From Streptomycetaceae bacterium (lineage in GTDB: Bacteria > Actinomycetota > Actinomycetes > Nanopelagicales > Nanopelagicaceae), in assembly GCA_027488575.1 (NCBI GenBank), contig JAIYBJ010000032.1:76390-125852 (forward strand): DNA of 49,463 nucleotides, written 5' to 3'. The notes below the pieces were generated by a model. That model was not told where the DNA came from, made no database searches, and saw only the letters and a program-made list of their open reading frames with translations. Each line of letters opens with the position of its first letter. Within the stretch, counting starts at the first letter, position 1. A program made the position numbers and the translations under genes. This document shows positions 37,590-46,569 of the stretch, piece after piece.

Positions 37590-39761
37590 ATGGCATCCCT
37601 TGATAGCAAAGTCAGTAGCGTTGTGGGGGATCGCACTTCGAAAGTTTTGGACACTACTTTTGGCATCAAAAGTGTTGGAGATTTACTGCGTCATTATCCA
37701 CGCCGCTATGCGGTCCGCGGAGAACTCACTGATATTTCCACCTTACAAGAAGGTGATGAAGTCACAATTCTCGCTGAGATCTTTAGTGCATCGAATCGCC
37801 CACTTCATGGTCGCAAGGGAAGTATTTTTGAAGTAATTGTTACTGATGGAAAAGCAAAACTCTCTCTCACATTTTTTAATCAAGCATGGCGAGAAAAAGA
37901 GCTAAGAGTCGGTCGCCAAGGTTTATTTGCAGGAAAAGTTGGCGTGTTTAAAGGCAAACGCCAATTAGCTCATCCAGATTATGAATTGATTCCTGATGGA
38001 AATGATGTTGATAGCGCAGTTGATGAATTTGCCGGAAAGTTCTTAGCTGTCTATCCAGCTGCTTCAAAAATGCCATCCTGGAAGATTGCACAGTGCATCG
38101 ATTTGGCGATAGAAGGACTAGATGAAGTTCCTGACTTTTTGCCCGATGAAATTCGGGAAGAACATGGTTATCCAACGTTGCACCAAGCGTTAGTGCAACT
38201 ACACAAGCCTGCAGATTTAGGGCACGCTGAAATTGCTCGCGAACGCTTAACTTTTGATGAAGCCTTTTTATTGCAATTACTTTTAGCAAAGAGAAAAGCT
38301 GCCCTCAGATCCCTTGATGCAATTGCGAGACCACGGGTAACCGGGGGACTGCTCGATGCATTCGATAAGTTGCTGCCATTTGAATTAACTGCCGGGCAGA
38401 GAGAAGTCAGCGCAGAAATTGAATCTGATTTAGCGCAATCTCATCCAATGCATCGATTACTTCAAGGTGAAGTGGGATCTGGAAAGACAATCGTTGCGTT
38501 GCGCGCAATGTTGACGGTCATTGATAATGGTGGCCAAGCCGCGCTCCTTGCGCCGACTGAAGTTTTAGCGGCGCAGCATCTGCGAACAATTACAAAACTA
38601 TTGGGTGATTTAGCACATGGTGGCATGTTGGGTGGCGATGAAAAAGCTACACAAGTTACGTTGATTACTGGATCACAAAGCGCTGCTGCTCGTAAAGAAG
38701 CACTTGCTTTGGCAGCTAATGGCTCAGCCGGAATTGTTATCGGCACTCATGCATTATTGGGAGAGTCAATAATTTTTAAAGATCTTGGATTGATAGTTGT
38801 AGATGAACAACACAGATTTGGTGTCGAACAGAGGGACGCGCTTAAGAGCAAAGCGCACACTCCAGCGCACTTGTTAGTAATGACCGCAACACCAATTCCA
38901 CGAACCGTGGCCATGACAGTCTTTGGCGACTTAGATGTTTCAACGTTACGAGAACTTCCACTTGGTAGACAACCAATTACTACACATGTCATCGCTGCAC
39001 AAGAAAAACCTGCGCACTTAGAACGTGCCTGGCAGAGAATTGCTGAAGAAGTAGCACAAGGACATCAGGCATATGTCGTCGCTCCTCGAATTAGTGCTAC
39101 CAATAATGAAGATGCGGATATGGATTTTCTATTTGGAACTGAATCTCAGAGCATTGCCAGTGTCGAAGAGTTAGGACCCATGCTGCACAGCGGTCCTTTT
39201 TCTGGTCTACGTGTTGCTCCCTTGCATGGTCGCCTTTCAACCGATGTTAAAGATTCAACAATGTCTGCATTCTCTGCGGGCGAGATAGATGTACTTATTT
39301 CAACAACAGTTATTGAAGTCGGAGTTGACGTACCAAACGCCACCGTAATGGTAATCATGGATGCTGATCGATTCGGTGTTTCACAGTTACATCAGCTTCG
39401 TGGACGTATTGGTCGTGGTTCATCGCCAGGATTATGTTTGTTAGTCTCAAATTCTTTGCCGGAAACCCCTGCTCGAATTCGACTAGATGCAGTTGCTTCA
39501 ACACTAGATGGCTTTGAGCTCTCAAAGATAGATCTTGAACAACGCAGAGAAGGCGATGTATTAGGCGCAAGCCAATCAGGAACACGTTCGCACCTACGGT
39601 TGTTACGGGTTCTCCGCGATGAAGATTTAATTGACAGTGCTCGACAAAGTGCTGAAAAACTTGTGGACGCTGATTCAACTTTGGGTGGCTTCAAATTACT
39701 GGTTGATGAATTAAAGTTCCTAGAAGCAGATACAGCGACAGATTTCATAGACAAGGGCTGA
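37590..39761 (+). CDS. recG: ATP-dependent DNA helicase RecG
   Basis: Fork-reversal helicase. The 723 aa carry the N-terminal wedge/OB domain (about 55-150), Walker A GSGKT at 296-300, the DEQH box at 405-408 and helicase C motifs (STTVIEVGVDVPNATVM, then QLRGRIGRGSSPG), with the RecG-specific C-terminus. A GTG at 37575 would add five residues; the ATG at 37590 has both a GGAG and a -10-like hexamer correctly placed. Promoter lies in the 100-nt gap divergent from rpmB. Confidence 0.96.
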   Translation: MASLDSKVSSVVGDRTSKVLDTTFGIKSVGDLLRHYPRRYAVRGELTDISTLQEGDEVTILAEIFSASNRPLHGRKGSIFEVIVTDGKAKLSLTFFNQAWREKELRVGRQGLFAGKVGVFKGKRQLAHPDYELIPDGNDVDSAVDEFAGKFLAVYPAASKMPSWKIAQCIDLAIEGLDEVPDFLPDEIREEHGYPTLHQALVQLHKPADLGHAEIARERLTFDEAFLLQLLLAKRKAALRSLDAIARPRVTGGLLDAFDKLLPFELTAGQREVSAEIESDLAQSHPMHRLLQGEVGSGKTIVALRAMLTVIDNGGQAALLAPTEVLAAQHLRTITKLLGDLAHGGMLGGDEKATQVTLITGSQSAAARKEALALAANGSAGIVIGTHALLGESIIFKDLGLIVVDEQHRFGVEQRDALKSKAHTPAHLLVMTATPIPRTVAMTVFGDLDVSTLRELPLGRQPITTHVIAAQEKPAHLERAWQRIAEEVAQGHQAYVVAPRISATNNEDADMDFLFGTESQSIASVEELGPMLHSGPFSGLRVAPLHGRLSTDVKDSTMSAFSAGEIDVLISTTVIEVGVDVPNATVMVIMDADRFGVSQLHQLRGRIGRGSSPGLCLLVSNSLPETPARIRLDAVASTLDGFELSKIDLEQRREGDVLGASQSGTRSHLRLLRVLRDEDLIDSARQSAEKLVDADSTLGGFKLLVDELKFLEADTATDFIDKG

Positions 39762-39765
39762 TGCA

Positions 39766-40341
39766 ATGAGAATTATCGCAGGTGTCGCAAAAGGGCGTTC
39801 TTTATCAAGTGTTGCTGGTGCAACGAGACCAACTTCAGATCGTGCTCGTGAAGCAATCTTTTCAACCCTAACTTCTGAGTTTGGAGATTTTCTCGGGTTA
39901 CAGATTTTGGATTTGTTTGCAGGCTCAGGTGCGATGGGATTAGAAGCTCTTTCTCGAGGAGCATCTCTTGTTCACTGTGTAGAAAAAGATGACGCAGCAG
40001 CAAAGACTATTTCAACTAACTCTGCTCTTGTGCAGAAAGCACAACCTGTTGGGGTATTTCACTTGTTTCATATGGCTGTACAAAAATTTGTTGAAGGTAA
40101 ACCAGAGAATCAATATCACTTTATTTATATAGATCCGCCATATGATTTTTCAGATTCAGAGCTCACTAGCATCTTAGAAAAACTGCATGTCAACAATTTC
40201 TTCAAAGATGGTGCGGTTATTGCTGTTGAGAGGGCATCTAAAACTGCACAACCAACGTGGCCACAGGGATACGAGCCTTCACGCACAAAGGTCTATGGGC
40301 AAGCGAGTATTTATTACGCTAATTACGCTAAGAATGGATAA
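39766..40341 (+). CDS. rsmD: 16S rRNA (guanine(966)-N2)-methyltransferase RsmD
   Basis: SAM-dependent methylation of G966 in 16S rRNA. The 191 aa have the SAM loop LDLFAGSGAMGLEALSRGA (about 45-63), the catalytic motif DPPY (IYIDPPYDF, about 121-129) and the N-terminal RIIAGVAKGR and RPTSDRAREAIF segments. Follows recG after 4 nt and precedes coaD, the normal actinobacterial order. Confidence 0.96.
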   Translation: MRIIAGVAKGRSLSSVAGATRPTSDRAREAIFSTLTSEFGDFLGLQILDLFAGSGAMGLEALSRGASLVHCVEKDDAAAKTISTNSALVQKAQPVGVFHLFHMAVQKFVEGKPENQYHFIYIDPPYDFSDSELTSILEKLHVNNFFKDGAVIAVERASKTAQPTWPQGYEPSRTKVYGQASIYYANYAKNG

Positions 40342-40357
40342 GCACAGAAATCGTTGC

Positions 40358-40363
40358 TAGCGT
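40358..40363 (+). promoter_or_regulatory. candidate -10 element of coaD (leaderless)
   Basis: TAGCGT lies 7 nt before the coaD ATG in the 29-nt gap after rsmD; no ribosome site is present. Confidence 0.38.
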
Positions 40364-40370
40364 TTGACCC

Positions 40371-40850
40371 ATGAGACGCGCAGTTTGTCCGGGATCTTTT
40401 GATCCAATCACATATGGCCATTTAGATATTATCGAAAGAGCCAGCCATCACTTCGATGACGTAATTGTGGCAGTGCTTGAAAATCGCACGAAATCTAGTT
40501 TGTTCACAGTTGATGAACGTATTTCAATGATTTCAGAGGTAACTAAGAAATTCCCTAACGTTCGAGTTGATTCATGGAGTGGTTTGCTTGTCGAGTACTG
40601 CAAGTCAAACTCAGTGCAATCAATTGTTAAAGGGTTGCGCGCTGTATCTGACTTCGAATATGAATTGCAGATGGCTCAAGTGAATCTCCAAGGATCTGGC
40701 GTTGAAACCATGTTTATGGCGACTTCACCAACTCACTCCTTTTTATCCTCCTCACTTGTGAAAGAATTGGCACATTACGGTGGAGATGTATCCTCTATGG
40801 TTCCACCGAGCATCAACGAAGCACTAAAACGTCGAGTAGCAGGGAAGTGA
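40371..40850 (+). CDS. coaD: pantetheine-phosphate adenylyltransferase
   Basis: Penultimate step of coenzyme A synthesis. Nucleotidyltransferase of 159 aa with the TxGH motif at H17 (SFDPITYGHLDI), VKGLRAVSDFEYELQMAQ (about 88-105) and the C-terminal FLSSSLVKELA motif. Normal length. The SepIVA-like gene follows after 3 nt. Confidence 0.97.
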   Translation: MRRAVCPGSFDPITYGHLDIIERASHHFDDVIVAVLENRTKSSLFTVDERISMISEVTKKFPNVRVDSWSGLLVEYCKSNSVQSIVKGLRAVSDFEYELQMAQVNLQGSGVETMFMATSPTHSFLSSSLVKELAHYGGDVSSMVPPSINEALKRRVAGK

Positions 40851-40853
40851 TCC

Positions 40854-41336
40854 ATGGATTCGATTGAGAAGTTAACAGCTGCAATATCAATGGTTGAGGA
40901 AGCACGCGGAGTTCCGTTGTCTGCATCATGTGTACTCCACCGTGGCGAAATTCTAGAAGTTTTAGATGGTGCACGCGCCGCTCTGCCAAATGATTTAGAT
41001 GCCGCACGTAAAATTCTTGCCTCGCGAGATTCTCTAATTGAAGAAGGTCGTCTTAGCGCCGAAGCTTTAATCGCAAGTGCTCGTGAAGAAGTTTCACGAA
41101 TGATTGAACAGACTGCAATTGTGTCGGCTGCCCGCGAAGAGGCCCAACATATTTTGGATGATGCTCATCTTGAGGCTGACCAAGAACGTGAAGAAGTTGA
41201 AAAATACATAGATTCACGTCTGGCTACCCTCGAAGTAATTCTTAATAAAACATCAGATGCCATCGCTCGTGGTCGTGAAAGACTCGCTGGTGCTGGCGAT
41301 AAAGATGTTTTATCGCAACTCGCTAACGAAAAGTAA
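40854..41336 (+). CDS. SepIVA/DivIVA-like coiled-coil protein
   Basis: 160-aa acidic, mostly helical protein; about 40-130 is heptad-rich with many Glu/Ala/Arg (ASAREEVSRMIEQTAIVSAA). The N-terminal segment IEKLTAAISMVEEARGVPLS matches the start of the DivIVA-like family encoded between coaD and yceD in actinobacteria (Rv2927c/SepIVA in mycobacteria, involved in envelope growth). It is much shorter than the mycobacterial protein of about 245 aa. Function is inferred from position and helical character only. Confidence 0.75.
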   Translation: MDSIEKLTAAISMVEEARGVPLSASCVLHRGEILEVLDGARAALPNDLDAARKILASRDSLIEEGRLSAEALIASAREEVSRMIEQTAIVSAAREEAQHILDDAHLEADQEREEVEKYIDSRLATLEVILNKTSDAIARGRERLAGAGDKDVLSQLANEK

Positions 41337-41348
41337 AGCATCGCTGGC

Positions 41349-41939
41349 ATGACTCGAGATCTCTCACCTTTTCGTGTAAATACTCACGAGCTTCCGCGCC
41401 GTGCTGGCGAGATGAAAGAGTATTCAATCGATTTTGATCTCACTGAAGCATTTGGTGTTGAATTAATCAGCGTTCCGCCAGGAGAAGTAATTGAAGTCGA
41501 TCTTCGCCTCGAATCGGTTACCGAAGGAGTGCTTGCAACGGCTGATGTATTTGCAACAGCAATGGGAGAGTGCATTCGTTGTCTTGACCCAATAGCTATC
41601 GATATCGATAGAAGTTTTCAAGAGCTCTATCGATACGAAGTTCATCATGAAAAAGGTTCTAAAGGATCGAAGAAGCGCCGCCCAAGTGAAGATGTGATCG
41701 ATGATCTAGATGTTGACGACGAGTTATTGATGCAAGGCGATTACATTGATTTAGAAACTCCATTACGTGATGCGATTGTGTTGGCGCTTCCAGTTAACCC
41801 ACTCTGTTCAGAAGATTGTTTAGGTCTATGCCAGCAGTGCGGTGAAAAGTGGGCCGATCTTCCAGAGGGGCATGCTCATGAGCAGATTGATCCTCGTTGG
41901 GCGGCTCTTGGCTCACTCGAGGCGGATAAGGACCAATAG
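41349..41939 (+). CDS. yceD: YceD family protein (DUF177)
   Basis: 196 aa, the conserved partner of rpmF. The C-terminal four-cysteine cluster, CSEDCLGLCQQC, is typical, as are LRDAIVLALPVNPLC and the ECIRCLDPI segment in the middle. Genetic work elsewhere links YceD to 23S rRNA or ribosome levels; the mechanism is not settled. Sits between the SepIVA-like gene and rpmF. Confidence 0.92.
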   Translation: MTRDLSPFRVNTHELPRRAGEMKEYSIDFDLTEAFGVELISVPPGEVIEVDLRLESVTEGVLATADVFATAMGECIRCLDPIAIDIDRSFQELYRYEVHHEKGSKGSKKRRPSEDVIDDLDVDDELLMQGDYIDLETPLRDAIVLALPVNPLCSEDCLGLCQQCGEKWADLPEGHAHEQIDPRWAALGSLEADKDQ

Positions 41940-42040
41940 ATCTCTCCGGTAGCTCCGTTCCTGTACCCATTGGCCGATTTTAAGAATTCGTACTTTTAGG
42001 GGATACTTTCACCCATATCCGCACTCCTTGTGAGAGCGGT

Positions 42041-42054
42041 ATCTCAGATGAGAT
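42041..42054. repeat. short inverted repeat in the rpmF leader
   Basis: ATCTCA-GA-TGAGAT. Nearby, TGAGA and TCTCA (42031-42045 region) can form an alternative stem. The 140-nt gap 41940-42079 otherwise shows no gene or clear promoter. Confidence 0.4.
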
Positions 42055-42079
42055 TTAAGAAGAGATTAAGGACGCCACC

Positions 42080-42253
42080 GTGCCAGTACCAAAGCGAAAG
42101 ATGTCTCGCTCAAAGACTCGTTCTCGTCGTAGTCAGTGGAAAACAACTGCGGCAGCACTAGCGGCGTGCCCACAATGCCAACAACCAAAGTTGCAACACA
42201 CTGCATGCCCAACGTGCGGAACATATAACCGCCGTCAGGTTATTGAGGTCTGA
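42080..42253 (+). CDS. rpmF: 50S ribosomal protein L32
   Basis: 57-aa protein starting with GTG: MPVPKRKMSRSKTRSRRSQW, followed by a zinc site with two cysteine pairs, C30/C33 (CPQC) and C43/C46 (CPTC), and ending YNRRQVIEV. This is the zinc-type L32. AAGGA at 42068-42072 lies 7 nt before the GTG. It is flanked by yceD and rnc, its usual neighbours; the rnc start lies inside its last codons. Confidence 0.96.
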   Translation: MPVPKRKMSRSKTRSRRSQWKTTAAALAACPQCQQPKLQHTACPTCGTYNRRQVIEV

Positions 42254-42953
42254 TCTGTACTCTGAATTAACACAACACTTAGGTGTTGACGTTGATCCAA
42301 ATCTTTTAGCCTTAGCTTTTACTCATCGCTCATTCGCCTACGAATCCGGTGCAAAAGAAACCAACGAACGTCTCGAATTTCTCGGAGACTCTGTTCTTGG
42401 ATTAATCGTTACTGAAGAGCTGTTCCTTCGCTTTCCTGATTTAGATGAGAGCAGACTCTCACCACTTCGCTCTGGTGTTGTAAACATGAGAGCGCTCGCA
42501 GACATTGCTCGCCAACTTAATCTTGGAAAGTACATTCGCCTAGGAAAAGGCGAAGAAGTTACTGGTGGTCGAGACAAGAATTCATTGTTAGCAGATGCGC
42601 TAGAAGCGCTCATTGGTGCTATTTATCTACACGCAGGCCTAAAAAGCACTGCGATCGTAGTTCGAAAGTTAATTGATTCAACATTGACGCAGGCAATGGC
42701 GCGCGGCGCTGGCCTAGATGGCAAGACAGCACTTCAAGAGTTAACTGCTCAACTAGGTAAAGGCGCTCCTGAATACATTGTCACTGAGACGGGCCCAGAT
42801 CACGATAAGAGTTTTAGCGCCGACGCAATGGTCGCCGGAACCTGTATTGCAAGTGGTAGCGGAAAGAGCAAGCGAGAAGCCGAGCAAGTTGCTGCTAGAA
42901 GCGCCTATGACATATTGAAACCTCAAGTTGTGGATGAAGGTCACCAGCTCTAG
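42243..42953 (+). CDS. rnc: ribonuclease III
   Basis: Double-strand-specific RNase for rRNA processing and mRNA control. The 236 aa have the signature NERLEFLGDSVLGLI (about 41-55), a second acidic site in LLADALEALIGAIYL (about 116-130), and a C-terminal dsRNA-binding domain (about 160-230). The TTG start overlaps the rpmF stop by 11 nt; no later ATG, GTG or TTG precedes the conserved region. The usual mutM between rnc and smc is absent. Confidence 0.96.
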   Translation: MRSDLYSELTQHLGVDVDPNLLALAFTHRSFAYESGAKETNERLEFLGDSVLGLIVTEELFLRFPDLDESRLSPLRSGVVNMRALADIARQLNLGKYIRLGKGEEVTGGRDKNSLLADALEALIGAIYLHAGLKSTAIVVRKLIDSTLTQAMARGAGLDGKTALQELTAQLGKGAPEYIVTETGPDHDKSFSADAMVAGTCIASGSGKSKREAEQVAARSAYDILKPQVVDEGHQL

Positions 42954-43002
42954 ATGCTTTCAGAGCCGCCGTGTTACTTCGCTAATTAACGCGCTCGCAA
43001 GG

Positions 43003-43008
43003 TAGGTT
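43003..43008 (+). promoter_or_regulatory. candidate -10 element of smc (leaderless)
   Basis: TAGGTT lies 6 nt before the GTG of smc, with no ribosome site in between, in the 61-nt gap after rnc. Confidence 0.48.
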
Positions 43009-43014
43009 TACCGC

Positions 43015-46000
43015 GTGTATCTAAAGAGCATAACGCTCAAGGGCTTCAAGTCCTTTGCTTCGGCGACCACTTTGCGCCTTGAACCTGGAATCACTTGTGT
43101 GGTCGGCCCCAATGGTTCTGGAAAATCAAATGTTGTTGATGCACTCACATGGGTAATGGGTGAGCAAGGCGCTAAATCTCTTCGAGGCGGAAAGATGGAA
43201 GACGTTATCTTCGCCGGCACCAGCGGACGAGCTCCGCTTGGTCGCGCCGAAGTATCGGTAACAATTGATAACGCTGATGGCGCACTCAATATTGATTATT
43301 CAGAAGTAACAATTTCTCGCATTCTTTTTAGAAATGGTCAGAGCGAATACCAAATAAATGGTGAAGCATCTCGATTACTAGATATCCAAGAACTATTAAG
43401 CGATTCAGGTATTGGTCGAGAAATGCACGTCATTGTTGGTCAAGGCCAGCTTGATGCAATTTTGATGGCAAATCCCGACGAACGTCGTGGTTTTATCGAA
43501 GAAGCAGCTGGCGTTCTCAAGCACCGAAAACGAAAAGAGAAGGCGCTTCGTAAATTAGATTCGATGCAAGCCAATTTAGCTCGCGTGCAAGATCTCACCG
43601 TCGAATTACGTAGACAACTACGCCCATTAGGCAAGCAAGCAGAGGTCGCTAAGAAAGCTGCAACAATTCAAGCAGATCTTCGCGACGCCAAACTCCGCTT
43701 ATTAGCTGATGACTTTATCTCCATGACCAAAACTCTTGACGCCGAAGTAGCTGATGAGACCGCACTACGTGAGCGACGTTCAATAGTTGATGCAGAGTTA
43801 GACAAAGTGCGCACCCGTGAAGAAGCACTCGATGCACAAGCAGCAGTTGATGGACCACTACTTGTTAAAGCACAAGAAACGTATTACCAATTAAATTCTT
43901 TGCGCGAAAGATTTAGAGGAACAGCATCACTTGCACAAGAACGCTCTCGATTCTTGGCAGAAGAAGCTGAAGAAGCTCGCACATTAGGACGCGACCCAGA
44001 AGCACTCGAACGAGAAGCGCAAGCACTTCGACAAGAAGAATCCGAACTCCGATCCGCAGTTGCACGTGCAACTCTTTCACTCACCGAAGCCACTAACGCT
44101 TTAGTGCAAGCAGAAACATCACTGAAAGGTGAAGAAGACAGAGTTGCTGCAGCAATGCGCGCAATTGCAGATGCTCGAGAAGGCACTGCAAGGCAAGAAG
44201 GACACATTAAGTCCTTACGTGCTCGTCTTGAAGCTATTGCCGAAGAGATTGCACGTTTGGAAAAGTCACGTGATGAAGCCCAGCAACGCGCAGATGAAGC
44301 ATCACGTGCTTATTCCTCTTTCGAATTAGAAATAGCTAGCGCTGATTCCAGCGAACTAGGTCTGGATTCTCAATTTGAATCTGCCAAATCCAAGTTAGAA
44401 AGTGCAAAGAAAACCCTTTCAGATCTTGTTGATAATGAGCGAAACACTGAACGAGAAAAAAATGCAATAGAAGCAAAACTCGAAGCTCTTCAAATCACGT
44501 CAAAGAGCAATGATGGCGCTTCTGCTTTGCTAGCAAATTCACGCGGCGTAAAGATTCTGGGCAGCGTCAGTTCCTTGATTTCAATTGAAAAAGGATATGA
44601 AAGCGCAGTCGCAGCAGCCCTTGGTTCATTGGCCGATGCAATAGTTGTTCAAGATCTCAGCTCTGCAGTTAGTGCGCTCACAACCATGCGTTCAGAAAAT
44701 CTCGGCCAAGCCGATGTCTTAGTCTTTGATGAAAATGCTAGATCCGCCGATTCAATTCCATCTGGTCTCACTTCACTCAATAATTACGTACAGTCGAGTT
44801 CCATTGCATCGTTGGTTACATCATTACTCAGTGCCACTGCAGTTGTGGATTCAGCTAGAGATGCAGCAGATGTTCTGCGTAACCACCCTCAAATTCGAGT
44901 GGTCACTCGAGATGGAGACATAGTCACGGCCACACGCGCGCGCGGTGGGTCAAAGTCAACTTCATCTCTCATCGAAATCAATGCACTCATTGCAGATCTA
45001 AGAACTAAATTAGATGAGATCACTCATAAAACAGATCGAATCCGTTTCGAGATTTCAACTGCAACCAATGAACTCGCATCTCGCCAGAATGAGTTTGATC
45101 AGGCACTTGGAAAACTCAATGAGTCAGATGCAAGAATCGCAGCTCTTACCGAACAACTTGCAGTTGCTGGCCAAAACGCAAAGTCAGCTGCCGCAGAAGT
45201 TGATCGCCTCAACCATTCAATTGCCGAAGCATCAGCGGCAAAATCACGCGATGAAAATGAATTAAATATTGCCTCGAATCAACTCTCTATGCAGGGTGAA
45301 ACACCAGAACCTGATCATGCACAAGTTGAAGTAATTCGTGCACAAGTTTCAAATGCACGAAGCACCGAAGTTGAAGCACGTTTAGCAGTTCGTACTAGTG
45401 AAGAACGCGTTGATTCACTTGCTGCTCGAGCAAAAGCACTTGAAGATGCTGCCCAAGCAGAACGTGATGCTTCCGAACGTGCAATTTCGCGTCGTGGTGC
45501 ACGCGCACGTGGTGCGGTGATTTCACAATCAGTCGCTGAATCTGCTTACGAAGTTTTGATTCATATCGAGCGCTCTATAGCCAAGGCTGCAACGGAGCGA
45601 GCTCGCCTTGAAGATGCACGGGCGCAGCGTGAAGGCGAAACTCTGACCATTCGTGCACGCGGTCGTGAACTCGCAACAGAACTCGAACAATTAACAAATA
45701 GTGTGCACAGAGATGAAATCGCACGAGCAGAACAACGAATGCGTATCGAAGCTCTCGAACTTAAAGCTGTTGAAGAGCTCGGTGTAGACACCACCACATT
45801 GGTCAATGAATACGGTCCACACAACGATGTACCAACATTTCTTGAAAATGAAGCGGGCGAGATTGTTACAACCGAATTGATTCCGTATCGCCGCGATCAA
45901 CAGGAAAAACGTTTGGCTGCAACTGAACGCTCACTCACGCTGCTTGGAAAAATCAACCCACTGGCGCTGGAAGAGTATGACGCTCTCGAAGAACGCTTGA

Positions 46001-46551
46001 AGTTCCTTGCCGAACAACTTGAGGATCTGAAAAATACCAAGAAGGATCTTCTCGATATTGTTAAGGAAGTTGACGATCGCGTTCAGCAGATATTCATGGA
46101 AGCGTATGAAGAAACTGCAAAACACTTTGAAGAGATCTTTGCTCGCTTGTTCCCAGGTGGAGATGGTCGCTTAATTCTTACAAATCCTGATGACTTGCTC
46201 TCAACTGGAGTTGACGTTGAAGCACGCCCACCAGGAAAGCGCGTAAAGAGACTCTCATTGCTATCAGGTGGAGAAAAATCACTTACTGCTGTGGCAATGC
46301 TCGTTGCAATCTTTAAAGCTCGACCTAGTCCGTTCTATGTTCTAGACGAAGTTGAGGCAGCACTCGATGATACAAACTTGGGTCGCTTGCTTGGCGTGCT
46401 TGAAGAGTTACGCGAGAGTTCACAGCTGATCATCATTACTCACCAAAAGCGCACGATGGAAATCGCAGATGCGTTGTACGGCGTAACAATGCGCGGAGAT
46501 GGCGTGACTGAAGTTATTTCTCAGCGTCTTCGCGAATCTGAAACCGCCTAA
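43015..46551 (+). CDS. smc: chromosome segregation ATPase SMC
   Basis: Condensin core, 1178 aa. N-terminal head with Walker A GPNGSGKS at 31-38; coiled coil about 165-500; hinge about 510-640 (GVKILGSVSSLISIEKGYES region); second coiled coil; C-terminal head with signature LLSGGEKSLTAVAML and Walker B VLDEVEAALDD. GTG start (VYLKSITLKGFKSFA fits the family). ScpA and ScpB are not encoded here. Followed by ftsY after 18 nt. Confidence 0.98.
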   Translation: MYLKSITLKGFKSFASATTLRLEPGITCVVGPNGSGKSNVVDALTWVMGEQGAKSLRGGKMEDVIFAGTSGRAPLGRAEVSVTIDNADGALNIDYSEVTISRILFRNGQSEYQINGEASRLLDIQELLSDSGIGREMHVIVGQGQLDAILMANPDERRGFIEEAAGVLKHRKRKEKALRKLDSMQANLARVQDLTVELRRQLRPLGKQAEVAKKAATIQADLRDAKLRLLADDFISMTKTLDAEVADETALRERRSIVDAELDKVRTREEALDAQAAVDGPLLVKAQETYYQLNSLRERFRGTASLAQERSRFLAEEAEEARTLGRDPEALEREAQALRQEESELRSAVARATLSLTEATNALVQAETSLKGEEDRVAAAMRAIADAREGTARQEGHIKSLRARLEAIAEEIARLEKSRDEAQQRADEASRAYSSFELEIASADSSELGLDSQFESAKSKLESAKKTLSDLVDNERNTEREKNAIEAKLEALQITSKSNDGASALLANSRGVKILGSVSSLISIEKGYESAVAAALGSLADAIVVQDLSSAVSALTTMRSENLGQADVLVFDENARSADSIPSGLTSLNNYVQSSSIASLVTSLLSATAVVDSARDAADVLRNHPQIRVVTRDGDIVTATRARGGSKSTSSLIEINALIADLRTKLDEITHKTDRIRFEISTATNELASRQNEFDQALGKLNESDARIAALTEQLAVAGQNAKSAAAEVDRLNHSIAEASAAKSRDENELNIASNQLSMQGETPEPDHAQVEVIRAQVSNARSTEVEARLAVRTSEERVDSLAARAKALEDAAQAERDASERAISRRGARARGAVISQSVAESAYEVLIHIERSIAKAATERARLEDARAQREGETLTIRARGRELATELEQLTNSVHRDEIARAEQRMRIEALELKAVEELGVDTTTLVNEYGPHNDVPTFLENEAGEIVTTELIPYRRDQQEKRLAATERSLTLLGKINPLALEEYDALEERLKFLAEQLEDLKNTKKDLLDIVKEVDDRVQQIFMEAYEETAKHFEEIFARLFPGGDGRLILTNPDDLLSTGVDVEARPPGKRVKRLSLLSGGEKSLTAVAMLVAIFKARPSPFYVLDEVEAALDDTNLGRLLGVLEELRESSQLIIITHQKRTMEIADALYGVTMRGDGVTEVISQRLRESETA

Positions 46552-46569
46552 AACAGAGGCAAGTTTTAT

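Noticed and set aside
43884-45824. Several minus-strand open frames inside smc (such as 43884-44207 and 45561-45824)
   Set aside because: They mirror the Glu/Ala/Arg-rich coiled-coil codons; Ser/Arg-rich antisense products without family features.
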